DNA of 7,229 nt from Ruminococcus sp. CAG:382 (GCA_000433115.1 FR892129.1:1-7229); one strand, 5' to 3'. Counted from the stretch's first letter, positions 1 through 6,124 are shown. Numbers and translations are program-made. The notes: generated from the letters alone by a model not told the origin.

Positions 1-249
1 GCGGACTTCGTGATTTCGGTCGGCGGTGACAGTATGGAGCCAACCTTCCACGACGGAGACAAGGTGCTTGTGGAAAAATGCGACTCCGTCGATACCGGTG
101 AGATTGGTATCTTCGTTGTCAACGGCGAGGTCTTCATCAAGGAGCGCGGGAACGGTTGCCTGATCTCGCATAACGAAAAGTATAAGCCCATACGCCTCTC
201 CGAGCATGACAGTGTGTTCTGCTGCGGAAGAGTTGTGGGGAGGGTATAA
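1..249 (+). CDS. S24-family peptidase / LexA-like repressor, C-terminal part (5' truncated)
   Basis: The 5' end lies outside the window; the frame is open from base 1 and 82 codons are visible before TAA at 247-249. The fragment is the C-terminal autocleavage domain of the LexA/CI/UmuD group (peptidase S24). VGGDSMEPTFHDGD (residues 7-20 of the fragment) carries the nucleophile Ser11, and the general-base lysine is Lys47 in EVFIKER. Both members of the Ser-Lys dyad are present, so the domain looks functional. In chromosomal Clostridia such domains usually sit behind an N-terminal XRE-type helix-turn-helix, making a stress- or prophage-type repressor; that part cannot be seen here. A GTG at 10-12 is in frame, but starting there would leave only six residues before the catalytic Ser motif, so it is not the true start. 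The gene ends just before a terminator and has its own transcription unit; no functional tie to the glycan genes is evident. Confidence 0.85.
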   Translation, partial: ADFVISVGGDSMEPTFHDGDKVLVEKCDSVDTGEIGIFVVNGEVFIKERGNGCLISHNEKYKPIRLSEHDSVFCCGRVVGRV

Positions 250-260
250 TAATGAAAAAA

Positions 261-292
261 GGTGGTCTTTCCGGGTAATCGGAAAAACCGCC
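261..292. terminator. Hairpin terminator after the S24 gene, probably bidirectional
   Basis: A 13-bp stem pairs 261-273 with 280-292 around the 6-base loop GGTAAT, with one G-T pair and one C-A mismatch. It begins 11 bases after the S24 stop. On the + strand it is followed by only three T. On the - strand it is followed by six T (the complement of A at 255-260), so by the U-tract rule it is stronger for leftward transcription. It probably insulates the S24 unit from the downstream promoter. Confidence 0.75.
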
Positions 293-371
293 TTTGCCAT
301 ACTATGGATAATTGCAAAAATAAAAAATGGCAGAAAGTTGTAAGCTAAGATACAATTATGCTTAAAAAGTA

Positions 372-400
372 TTGACATACCGATTGCCTTATGATATAAT
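372..400 (+). promoter_or_regulatory. Consensus sigma-A promoter of the glycan operon
   Basis: A TTGACA -35 box (372-377) and a TATAAT -10 box (395-400) are separated by exactly 17 bp, with TG at 392-393 forming an extended -10 (TGaTATAAT). Transcription should start near 406-408. All hexamer positions match the consensus, so the basal promoter should be strong and any control is likely to come from a repressor or from the leader. Just upstream is a short inverted repeat, TTGTA (338-342) and TACAA (351-355) with an 8-base spacer, which might be an operator half-site pair but is too short to call. This is the only convincing promoter I find for the genes to the right. Confidence 0.85.
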
Positions 401-406
401 AAAACA

Positions 407-620
407 GCTTATAACTACAGGTACAAATCAGCTTTGGGCAACAAATTGTGACCGCGAATGCAGGATGTTTTTCGCCTTTTGCACACGCGGCAATAGCAAA
501 CTTTGTCTACGATGTTGCAATGCCTGCAACTGCATTCTGCACGTTCTGCTTGCCGCCTTCGCAGTGCTTTTCGGATGTTTCTCATAGAAAATGATTTTTT
601 GAAAGTTGGTTTCAACGAAA
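407..620 (+). promoter_or_regulatory. Untranslated leader of about 214 bases ahead of the first operon gene
   Basis: From the predicted transcription start to the first plausible ATG (621) no protein is recognisable and no candidate start has a good ribosome binding site. The leader has pairing potential: GCGGCAA (487-493) is complementary to TTGCCGC (550-556), TGCAATGC near 516-523 can pair with the bulged GCATTCTGCA (532-541), and TTGAAA/TTTCAA (599-604 and 610-615) form a small hairpin around GTTGG. I recognise no known riboswitch, T-box, cyclic-di-GMP aptamer or ops/JUMPStart element. Long leaders on polysaccharide operons are known targets of processive antitermination (NusG paralogues such as LoaP, or the EAR RNA), but nothing here identifies one. 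Confidence 0.4.
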
Positions 621-1098
621 ATGTATAGGCATTTTTTAAACGGTTGATTGATATAGTGTTGTCTTTCATCGGGATCGTTGTCTTGGCTTTGCCGATGATT
701 GTCTTCGCATTTATCATAAAAGCAGAGGATCCGGGTCCCGTATTTTTCAGACAAAAGAGAATCGGTATACATAAAACGCAGTTCAGTTTGCTCAAATTCC
801 GAAGCATGAAAATGTCTACTCCGCATGATATGTCGACGCATATGCTTGAAAATCCGGAGCAGAACATACTCAGATGCGGGCGGTGGATGCGAAAAATGAG
901 TATAGACGAATTGCCGCAACTTTTCAATATTTTCACAGGCAAAATGAGCATCATCGGGGAGAGAGATATAATAGAGGCAACCAAGAAAAACATAGATTTT
1001 TCAAGGGTTCTCGGGTTAATTCGGTTTCGCTATAAGGTTTTATGCGGGGCATGAAAAGGTAAATGACAGCCTTTGAAACAATCAAAATGGCTTCTTGA
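621..1098 (+). pseudogene. Broken bacterial sugar transferase (initiating phosphoglycosyl transferase)
   Basis: The main open part (626-1054) encodes a family-typical bacterial sugar transferase: KRLIDIV start of the membrane helix, DPGPVFFRQKRIG, LKFRSMK and the catalytic Asp-Glu in IDELPQLFNI (D88, E89 counting from codon 644). ATG at 621 gives MYRHF, the family's usual N-terminus, but in another frame: the T run at 632-637 has six T where seven would join ATG-TAT-AGG-CAT to TTT-AAA-CGG-TTG. There is no convincing ribosome binding site. After KMSIIG the PRP motif is replaced by ERD. The frame stops at 1052-1054, where FRYKVLCGA resembles the family's F-Y-R-x-K-V-x-P-G-L-T-G. Bases 1063-1095, in yet another frame, read MTAFETIKMAS, loosely like the TTPYDKLKMDL that follows in intact relatives. 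At 136 codons it is much shorter than the usual 200-250. Decay is the simplest reading; programmed frameshifting is discussed in the findings. Confidence 0.8.
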
Positions 1099-1306
1099 TA
1101 GCTTATTTTGCCCCAATCAATAAGCACACAAAATTTTATAGGGAGGTTGAATTAGCCGGGGATGAGTAATCATCATCGGCTGATTGTCGTGCCAAAAATA
1201 TACGACTGTATAAACATAAGTTACAAAACGCCAATAAATTTTTCAGGGAGGAGCGGGAACATACTTCTCTTAAAAAGCATGAATTGGTTTTATGGGGAGA
1301 AGAAAT
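1099..1306 (+). other. Non-coding or decayed spacer before the dehydratase gene
   Basis: No recognisable protein lies here. Two purine-rich, Shine-Dalgarno-like stretches (AGGGAGG at 1140-1146 and AGGGAGGAG at 1245-1253) have no start codon at a useful distance. One frame is open from 1170 to 1400 (77 codons, running into the dehydratase gene in another frame) and contains a Lys/Glu-rich stretch, but it lacks a start and matches nothing I know. No terminator is visible, so transcription from 400 can reach the dehydratase gene. The stretch looks like debris continuous with the broken gene to its left. Confidence 0.4.
1294..1301 (+). promoter_or_regulatory. Ribosome binding site deciding the dehydratase start
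   Basis: GGGGAGAA lies 5 bases before the ATG at 1307. An in-frame ATG at 1292 overlaps this site and has no good site of its own, so 1307 is preferred. Confidence 0.65.
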
Positions 1307-3394
1307 ATGCGAAAGCAAAATAACGTTTCAATCGACAAGAATAATCGTTCTTCATTTGAAGATTTTCATATGGCATCGGTTTTTTTGGCGCTATACGATA
1401 TAGTTGTGTCGTCGGGAGCATATCTCGCTGCGCTCTGGATTCGGTTTGACTGTAAATATACGCAGATACCGCATGAATATTTCGCGGCATGGCTCAAATT
1501 TATGCCGTTATATGCGTTTGTCTGTGTTTTTGTTTTTTGGCTTTTCAAGTTGTATCAAAGCGTTTGGAAGTATGCAAGCTTTTCAGAACTCGCGAGAACG
1601 ACAGTCGCATCGTTGATACTTGGTATATTTCATACAGTAGCCATAACCCTTTTGTTCGGACGTATGCCCATTGCCTATTATGCCGGCGGAATTGCAATTC
1701 AATTCATGCTTTCATTGGCAGCACGCTTTGCATATCGTTTCATTCACTTGGAACGAAACAGAATGTCGTGGAGACAAACCGACAATACGGCAAGCCGAGT
1801 TATGCTGATCGGCGCGGGTTCGGCAGGGCGAATGATTCTGCGTGATCTTCAGAACGCAAAAGAAGTACATGACCGCGTGTGCTGTATTATTGACGATGAC
1901 AAAAACAAACGCGGTTGCTTTATCGACGGTGTTCCGATCGTCGGCGGCAGGGAAGATATTCTGCTGAATGTCGAAAAATACAGAATCGAAAAGATTTTCC
2001 TCGCCATTCCGAGTGCAACTGCAGAGGAGCGCAGAGACATTCTCAATATCTGTAAGGAAACGACCTGCGAACTGAAAAATCTTCCCGGTATGTATCAGTT
2101 TGTGACCGGTACGGTTTCTGTAAGTCAGATGAAAGACATTGCCGTGGAAGATTTGCTCGGTCGTGAACCTGTCAAGGTCGATATGAAGGAAATCTACGAC
2201 TTTATACAAGGCAAAACAATTCTTGTCACGGGCGGAGGAGGTTCAATCGGCAGTGAGCTGTGCCGTCAGATTGCGTCCCATGAGCCGAAGCAACTTATCA
2301 TCTTTGATATTTACGAAAACAATGCTCACGCCATTCAGTTGGAGCTCCGCGACAAATATCCGAAGCTGAATTTAGAAGTCCTCATAGGTTCTGTGCGCGA
2401 CAGCCGCCGGATCAATCAGGTCTTTGAAAAGTACAAGCCCGACGTTGTATATCACGCAGCGGCGCATAAGCACGTTCCTCTTATGGAGGACAGCCCGTGC
2501 GAGTCAATCAAAAATAACGCTATCGGTACGTATAAAACTGCCTATGCCGCAATGACAAACGGCTGCAAACGCTTTGTGCTGATCTCCACCGATAAGGCGG
2601 TTAACCCAACTAATATCATGGGCGCATCAAAACGTCTGTGTGAGATGATAATACAGTCGTTTGACCGCAAAATCCGCGACAAAAAAGCGTATGAATTGCT
2701 TCCGCTTCATGTTCACAGCGATGATGAGGACGGCAGTATGCGCGATATTGCGAAGATTGCAAAAAACGCAAAAACCGAATTTGTTGCAGTACGCTTCGGC
2801 AACGTTCTCGGAAGCAACGGCTCTGTCGTGCCGCGTTTCAAAGAGCAGATTGCCAAAGGCGGCCCGGTAACGGTCACGCATCCCGATATAATCCGCTATT
2901 TTATGACAATCCCCGAAGCCGCGTCGCTCGTTTTGCAGGCAGGTACTTATGCAAAAGGCGGAGAAATTTTTGTGCTTGATATGGGTTCGCCCGTGAAGAT
3001 CGATACGCTCGCAAGAAATCTAATCAAGTTGTCTGGTCTGCGTCCCGATATAGATATCAAAATCGAGTATACAGGACTTCGTCCCGGAGAAAAGCTGTAT
3101 GAAGAAAAGCTGATGTCCGAAGAAGGTATGCGCACGACTCCGAACAAGCTGATACATATCGGCAGTCCCATTCCGTTTGACGCAGATACATTCCTCGGAC
3201 AGCTCCAAATGCTCATGGAAGCGGCATACGCCGGAAAAGAAAACGAAATCCGCACATTGGTGGAAGGTGTCGTCACAACCTATCACCCTGCCGGAAAACA
3301 CGGCTCGGAATATAAGGGCGAGACTTTTGAGGAACAAATGGAGCTTGTCGAGAGCAAAGAGCACGAGAAAGAAAAGAGCCTTGCGGCAGTATAA
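1307..3394 (+). CDS. Membrane-bound NDP-sugar 4,6-dehydratase (PglF/WbpM/CapD type)
   Basis: This 695-residue protein has the full architecture of long UDP-GlcNAc 4,6-dehydratases. Four hydrophobic segments lie at about residues 23-45, 64-84, 100-118 and 122-142. A first Rossmann-like domain has GAGSAG at 169-174. The catalytic SDR domain has the NAD(P)-binding TGGGGSIG at 308-315, STDKAVNPTNIMGASKR with Ser427, and Met438/Lys442 replacing the usual Tyr-x3-Lys (the SMK variant described for WbpM). RFGNVLGSNG follows at 496-505. It should convert UDP-GlcNAc to a UDP-4-keto-6-deoxy-HexNAc on the inner membrane face. A segment of about 35 residues (453-488, with HSDDEDGSMRD) interrupts the region before RFGNV; I have seen similar insertions in clostridial homologues. 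The C-terminus is Lys/Glu-rich. The start at 1307 is chosen over 1292 because of the ribosome binding site. The neighbouring aminotransferase is the expected next enzyme. Inverting versus retaining stereochemistry cannot be told from sequence alone. Confidence 0.93.
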   Translation: MRKQNNVSIDKNNRSSFEDFHMASVFLALYDIVVSSGAYLAALWIRFDCKYTQIPHEYFAAWLKFMPLYAFVCVFVFWLFKLYQSVWKYASFSELARTTVASLILGIFHTVAITLLFGRMPIAYYAGGIAIQFMLSLAARFAYRFIHLERNRMSWRQTDNTASRVMLIGAGSAGRMILRDLQNAKEVHDRVCCIIDDDKNKRGCFIDGVPIVGGREDILLNVEKYRIEKIFLAIPSATAEERRDILNICKETTCELKNLPGMYQFVTGTVSVSQMKDIAVEDLLGREPVKVDMKEIYDFIQGKTILVTGGGGSIGSELCRQIASHEPKQLIIFDIYENNAHAIQLELRDKYPKLNLEVLIGSVRDSRRINQVFEKYKPDVVYHAAAHKHVPLMEDSPCESIKNNAIGTYKTAYAAMTNGCKRFVLISTDKAVNPTNIMGASKRLCEMIIQSFDRKIRDKKAYELLPLHVHSDDEDGSMRDIAKIAKNAKTEFVAVRFGNVLGSNGSVVPRFKEQIAKGGPVTVTHPDIIRYFMTIPEAASLVLQAGTYAKGGEIFVLDMGSPVKIDTLARNLIKLSGLRPDIDIKIEYTGLRPGEKLYEEKLMSEEGMRTTPNKLIHIGSPIPFDADTFLGQLQMLMEAAYAGKENEIRTLVEGVVTTYHPAGKHGSEYKGETFEEQMELVESKEHEKEKSLAAV

Positions 3395-3493
3395 AATTTG
3401 TTGAATTTATTGAACAAGAAGATAGATGATATGATTTGCAGATTTGACGATTTCTTAGTGATTGATAATTTGAAAGTATGAGGTAAAGGCAAA
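3395..3493 (+). other. AT-rich spacer between the dehydratase and aminotransferase genes
   Basis: No terminator or convincing promoter is seen, so the flanking genes are probably co-transcribed. The frame of the dehydratase gene stays open past its TAA for a further 28 codons to TGA at 3478-3480. The ribosome binding site of the next gene is GAGGT at 3480-3484, 9 bases before ATG 3494. Confidence 0.5.
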
Positions 3494-4711
3494 ATGTCAG
3501 AGCATACAAGAATGATTCCGTTTTCCCCTCCCGATATTTCGGAGGCTGAAATAAATGAAGTTGCCGCGGCTCTTCGCTCCGGTTGGATTACCACAGGACC
3601 GAGAACAAAGAAACTTGAAAAAGATATTGCTGAATGGATAGGCACGGATAAGTGTGTTTGTCTCAATTCGCAAACCGCCTGTGCGGAAATGGCTTTGCGT
3701 ATTCTCGGAATAGGCACCGGCGATGAGGTCATCGTGCCGGCGTATACATATACGGCATCTGCCTCTGTCATTGATCATGTTGGCGCAAAAATCGTCATGA
3801 TTGATTCGCAGAAAAGCAGTCTTGAGATGGATTACGATGCTGTGGAATCCGCTATTACGGAAAGAACCAAGGCGATAATCCCCGTAGATCTTGGCGGTGT
3901 ACCTTGTGATTATGATCGTATTTTTGAGATTGTTGAGCGCAAAAAAAATCTGTTCAGACCGTCCAACGAAATTCAGAAAGCAATCGGCAGAATTGCCATA
4001 TGCGCCGATACCGCCCATGCTTTCGGAGCAAAGTGGCACGGAAAAATGGTCGGCAGCATTGCAGATTTTTCAAGTTTCAGTTTTCATGCCGTAAAGAACT
4101 TTACAACTGCCGAAGGCGGAGCGCTGACGTGGAGAAATATTAACGGTATCAGCAATGAAGATATTTATCATCAGTTGCAGCTACTCAGTTTACACGGTCA
4201 GTCCAAAGATGCACTTGCTAAAACGAAGTTGGGTGCGTGGGAGTACGATATCGTCGGCACTTGGTATAAATGCAATATGACCGATGTGGTTGCGGCAATC
4301 GGACTTGCGCAGTTTGAACGCTATCCCGGAATGCTTGCGAGAAGAAAAGAAATTATCGGCAGATATGATACCGCATTCAAACCGCTCGGCGTTGAAACGC
4401 TTGACCATTACAATGCCGAGCATGAATCTTCAGGACATCTTTACATAACCCGCGTTCCCGGAATTACACCGGGGCAAAGAAACGAAATCATTACCCAAAT
4501 GGCGGAACAGGGCATTGCCTGCAATGTTCATTATAAGCCTCTGCCGATGCACACGGCATATAAGAAACTCGGATTTGATATTAAGGATTATCCGAATGCG
4601 TACGCTCATTTTGCCAATGAGATTACGTTGCCGCTTCATACTTGCCTGACAGATGAGGATGTGGCGTATGTGATTGAAAAATATACCGAGATACTGAAAG
4701 AGTACATATAA
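3494..4711 (+). CDS. DegT/DnrJ/EryC1/StrS-family PLP sugar aminotransferase
   Basis: This complete 405-residue protein belongs to the fold-type I sugar aminotransferases that act on nucleotide-linked keto sugars. Landmarks in order are SGWITTGPRTKKLE (29-42), the cofactor phosphate region around LNSQTACAEMAL (57-68), GDEVIVPAYTYTASA (76-90), the pyridine-nitrogen Asp172 in ADTAHAFGA, the Schiff-base Lys201 in SFHAVKNFTTAEGGA, and HYKPLPMH (346-353), a usual substrate-pocket motif. A segment at about 147-167 (ERKKNLFRPSNEIQKAIGR) is longer than in PglE or ArnB. With the dehydratase immediately upstream, the likely reaction is L-glutamate-dependent 4-amination of a UDP-4-keto-6-deoxy-HexNAc, giving a UDP-2-acetamido-4-amino-trideoxyhexose. 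GAGGT precedes the ATG by 9 bases. It ends 2 bases before the next start, so translation is probably coupled. The exact sugar product is not determinable here. Confidence 0.92.
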   Translation: MSEHTRMIPFSPPDISEAEINEVAAALRSGWITTGPRTKKLEKDIAEWIGTDKCVCLNSQTACAEMALRILGIGTGDEVIVPAYTYTASASVIDHVGAKIVMIDSQKSSLEMDYDAVESAITERTKAIIPVDLGGVPCDYDRIFEIVERKKNLFRPSNEIQKAIGRIAICADTAHAFGAKWHGKMVGSIADFSSFSFHAVKNFTTAEGGALTWRNINGISNEDIYHQLQLLSLHGQSKDALAKTKLGAWEYDIVGTWYKCNMTDVVAAIGLAQFERYPGMLARRKEIIGRYDTAFKPLGVETLDHYNAEHESSGHLYITRVPGITPGQRNEIITQMAEQGIACNVHYKPLPMHTAYKKLGFDIKDYPNAYAHFANEITLPLHTCLTDEDVAYVIEKYTEILKEYI

Positions 4712-4713
4712 TT

Positions 4714-5472
4714 ATGCTTTTGAAAAAATGGGAACAACTCCCCCCCGAAATGCAGACTGAAGAAGTACGGAAGTATTATGACATTCTGAAAAAGAAGCAG
4801 GTCAGTTTGTTTTTCAAAAGAATGTTTGATATTGTAGTATCTTTTTTGATGTTGATTCTTCTCTCGCCGCTGTTTTTGATTTTGGCGATTGCCATTAAGT
4901 TGGATAGCAAAGGTCCGGTGTTCTACCGACAAGATCGTGTGACGCAATATGGGAGACGTTTTCGCATACACAAGTTCCGCACAATGGTACAAAACGCTGA
5001 TAAAGGTTCACAGGTTACAGTTAGTAACGACAGCCGCATAACTCGTGTGGGAAAAGTAATTCGAAACTGCCGGTTGGACGAAATAGCACAGCTTATCGAC
5101 GTAATCCAGGGAACTGTTACACTTGTCGGCGTGCGCCCCGAAAGTACGAAATACGTTGCCGCATACACCCCCGAAATGATGGCTACGCTTCTGCTTCCGG
5201 CAGGTGTAACAAGCCTCGCAAGTATTCTATATAAGGATGAGGCGAAGCTTCTTGATGCGGCAGATGATACAGACAAGGTGTACATAGAGAAAATTTTACC
5301 CGCAAAAATGTACTACAACCTTAAAAGTATTGAAAATTTCAGCTTTTGGGGCGATATTCGGATTATGTTTATGACGGTGTTTGCGGTTTGCGGAAAGGAA
5401 TATAAGGGAGACTATGAAGCTGCGAAAAATGAGATGACCTTTGAAACTGTGGGGAAAAATATAAATGAATGA
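4714..5472 (+). CDS. Sugar transferase, monotopic phosphoglycosyl transferase (PglC/EpsL/WcaJ family)
   Basis: This 252-residue enzyme should transfer a sugar 1-phosphate from a UDP-sugar to undecaprenyl phosphate, the first membrane step of the glycan. A charged N-terminal extension (1-33) leads into the re-entrant membrane helix at about 36-62, with the helix-breaking Ser-Pro at 51-52. Then come KGPVFYRQDRV (66-76), HKFRTM (86-91), the catalytic dyad Asp122-Glu123 in RLDEIAQL, and the RPE motif (141-143). All catalytic landmarks are present, in contrast to the broken copy at 621. The C-terminal part (LLPAGVTSLASILYKDE, 160-176) differs from the common KPGITGWAQVNGR form and places it in another subfamily from the broken gene. 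It starts 2 bases after the aminotransferase stop without a strong ribosome binding site, implying translational coupling, and overlaps the GNAT gene by 8 bases. The position suggests its donor is the amino sugar made by the two preceding enzymes. Confidence 0.92.
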   Translation: MLLKKWEQLPPEMQTEEVRKYYDILKKKQVSLFFKRMFDIVVSFLMLILLSPLFLILAIAIKLDSKGPVFYRQDRVTQYGRRFRIHKFRTMVQNADKGSQVTVSNDSRITRVGKVIRNCRLDEIAQLIDVIQGTVTLVGVRPESTKYVAAYTPEMMATLLLPAGVTSLASILYKDEAKLLDAADDTDKVYIEKILPAKMYYNLKSIENFSFWGDIRIMFMTVFAVCGKEYKGDYEAAKNEMTFETVGKNINE

Positions 5473-6124
5473 TTTTGTGATTCAAGAGATAACCGACAAA
5501 AACAAAGAACTGATAAACGATGTCGTAGACATTCACCTTGCGACATTCAAGGGCTTTTTTCTGACCTTTATGGGAAAGGGCTTTTTAAAACAAATGTATA
5601 AGTCTTACGTTGAATACGATGAATCTGGGATCTATGCTGCATTCGAAGGATATAGAGTTGTTGGTTTTTTGGCTTATTCTGAAAATATGAGTGGTCTGTA
5701 TAAATACATGATTAAGCACAGACTTACTCAACTTGCATGGTATAGCATCGGAGCGTTTTTCAGAAAGCCGAAAGTTTTCATGAGGTTGGTAAGGGCGTTT
5801 CTAAAGCCGAAAGAATCTGAAAGAAATGAAAATTACGTTGAGCTTGCATCAATCGGTGTTCGCCCAGATGTCAAGTCGAACGGAATAGGAAGTAAGCTTA
5901 TCGACACTTTAAAAAATGATACCGATTTTAAGAAGTATAAGTATATTACGCTTGAAACAGATGTCATTGACAATGAAATCGCCAATCGTTTTTATAAGAA
6001 AAATGGATTTTACGTGGTTCGGGAATTTGTAACGCATGAAGGTAGGCGTATGTACGAATATCGCTATGAAGGAGGCGTCACAGATGAAGAAAAAACTCCT
6101 TTACGTATTGAATATAGCAAATAA
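5465..6124 (+). CDS. GNAT-family N-acetyltransferase of a polysaccharide locus
   Basis: This is a 219-residue GNAT protein. The N-terminal part IHLATFKGFFLTFMGKGFLK (23-42) and a hydrophobic/basic segment at about 78-116 are features I associate with a GNAT subgroup found in exopolysaccharide loci. Acetyl-CoA-binding motif A is ELASIGVRPDVKSNGIGSKL (126-145), with N-G-I-G contacting the pyrophosphate. Motif B is NEIANRFYKKNGF (170-182). In context it may acetylate the 4-amino group made by the upstream aminotransferase, a role filled by PseH (also GNAT) in pseudaminic acid synthesis and by the left-handed beta-helix PglD in bacillosamine synthesis; this is inference. The start overlaps the sugar transferase stop by 8 bases, with GGGG at 5451-5454 as a weak binding site. 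The last 14 codons overlap the glycosyltransferase gene, so the polar tail after residue 205 is probably dispensable. Confidence 0.85.
   Translation: MNDFVIQEITDKNKELINDVVDIHLATFKGFFLTFMGKGFLKQMYKSYVEYDESGIYAAFEGYRVVGFLAYSENMSGLYKYMIKHRLTQLAWYSIGAFFRKPKVFMRLVRAFLKPKESERNENYVELASIGVRPDVKSNGIGSKLIDTLKNDTDFKKYKYITLETDVIDNEIANRFYKKNGFYVVREFVTHEGRRMYEYRYEGGVTDEEKTPLRIEYSK
6069..6075 (+). promoter_or_regulatory. Strong ribosome binding site of the glycosyltransferase gene, inside the GNAT gene
   Basis: AAGGAGG lies 8 bases before ATG 6084. It fixes the start within the 3' end of the GNAT gene, where a downstream start might otherwise be assumed. Confidence 0.85.

Noticed and set aside
245..250. 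TATAAT at the end of the S24 gene as a second promoter
   Set aside because: No -35-like hexamer occurs at 16-18 bp upstream, and a terminator follows at once.
372..587. 71-codon + strand frame, Cys-rich with a hydrophobic end
   Set aside because: Its only early start is inside the -35 box, so it cannot be translated from this transcript; the internal ATG at 465 has no ribosome binding site and the product resembles nothing known.
415..993. Long open frames on the - strand (to 192 codons), one with a Cys-x-Cys-x2-Cys pattern repeated
   Set aside because: They lie antisense to a transferase whose conserved residues are clear on the + strand, lack a promoter or ribosome binding site, and match no family; the Cys pattern comes from the GCA/TGC-rich leader.
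1183..1213. Possible promoter with TTGTCG and TATAAA ahead of the dehydratase
   Set aside because: The -35 match is weak and the spacer is about 19 bp; not better than chance in AT-rich DNA.
1292..1306. ATG 1292 as the dehydratase start
   Set aside because: The strong ribosome binding site overlaps it and is placed for ATG 1307.
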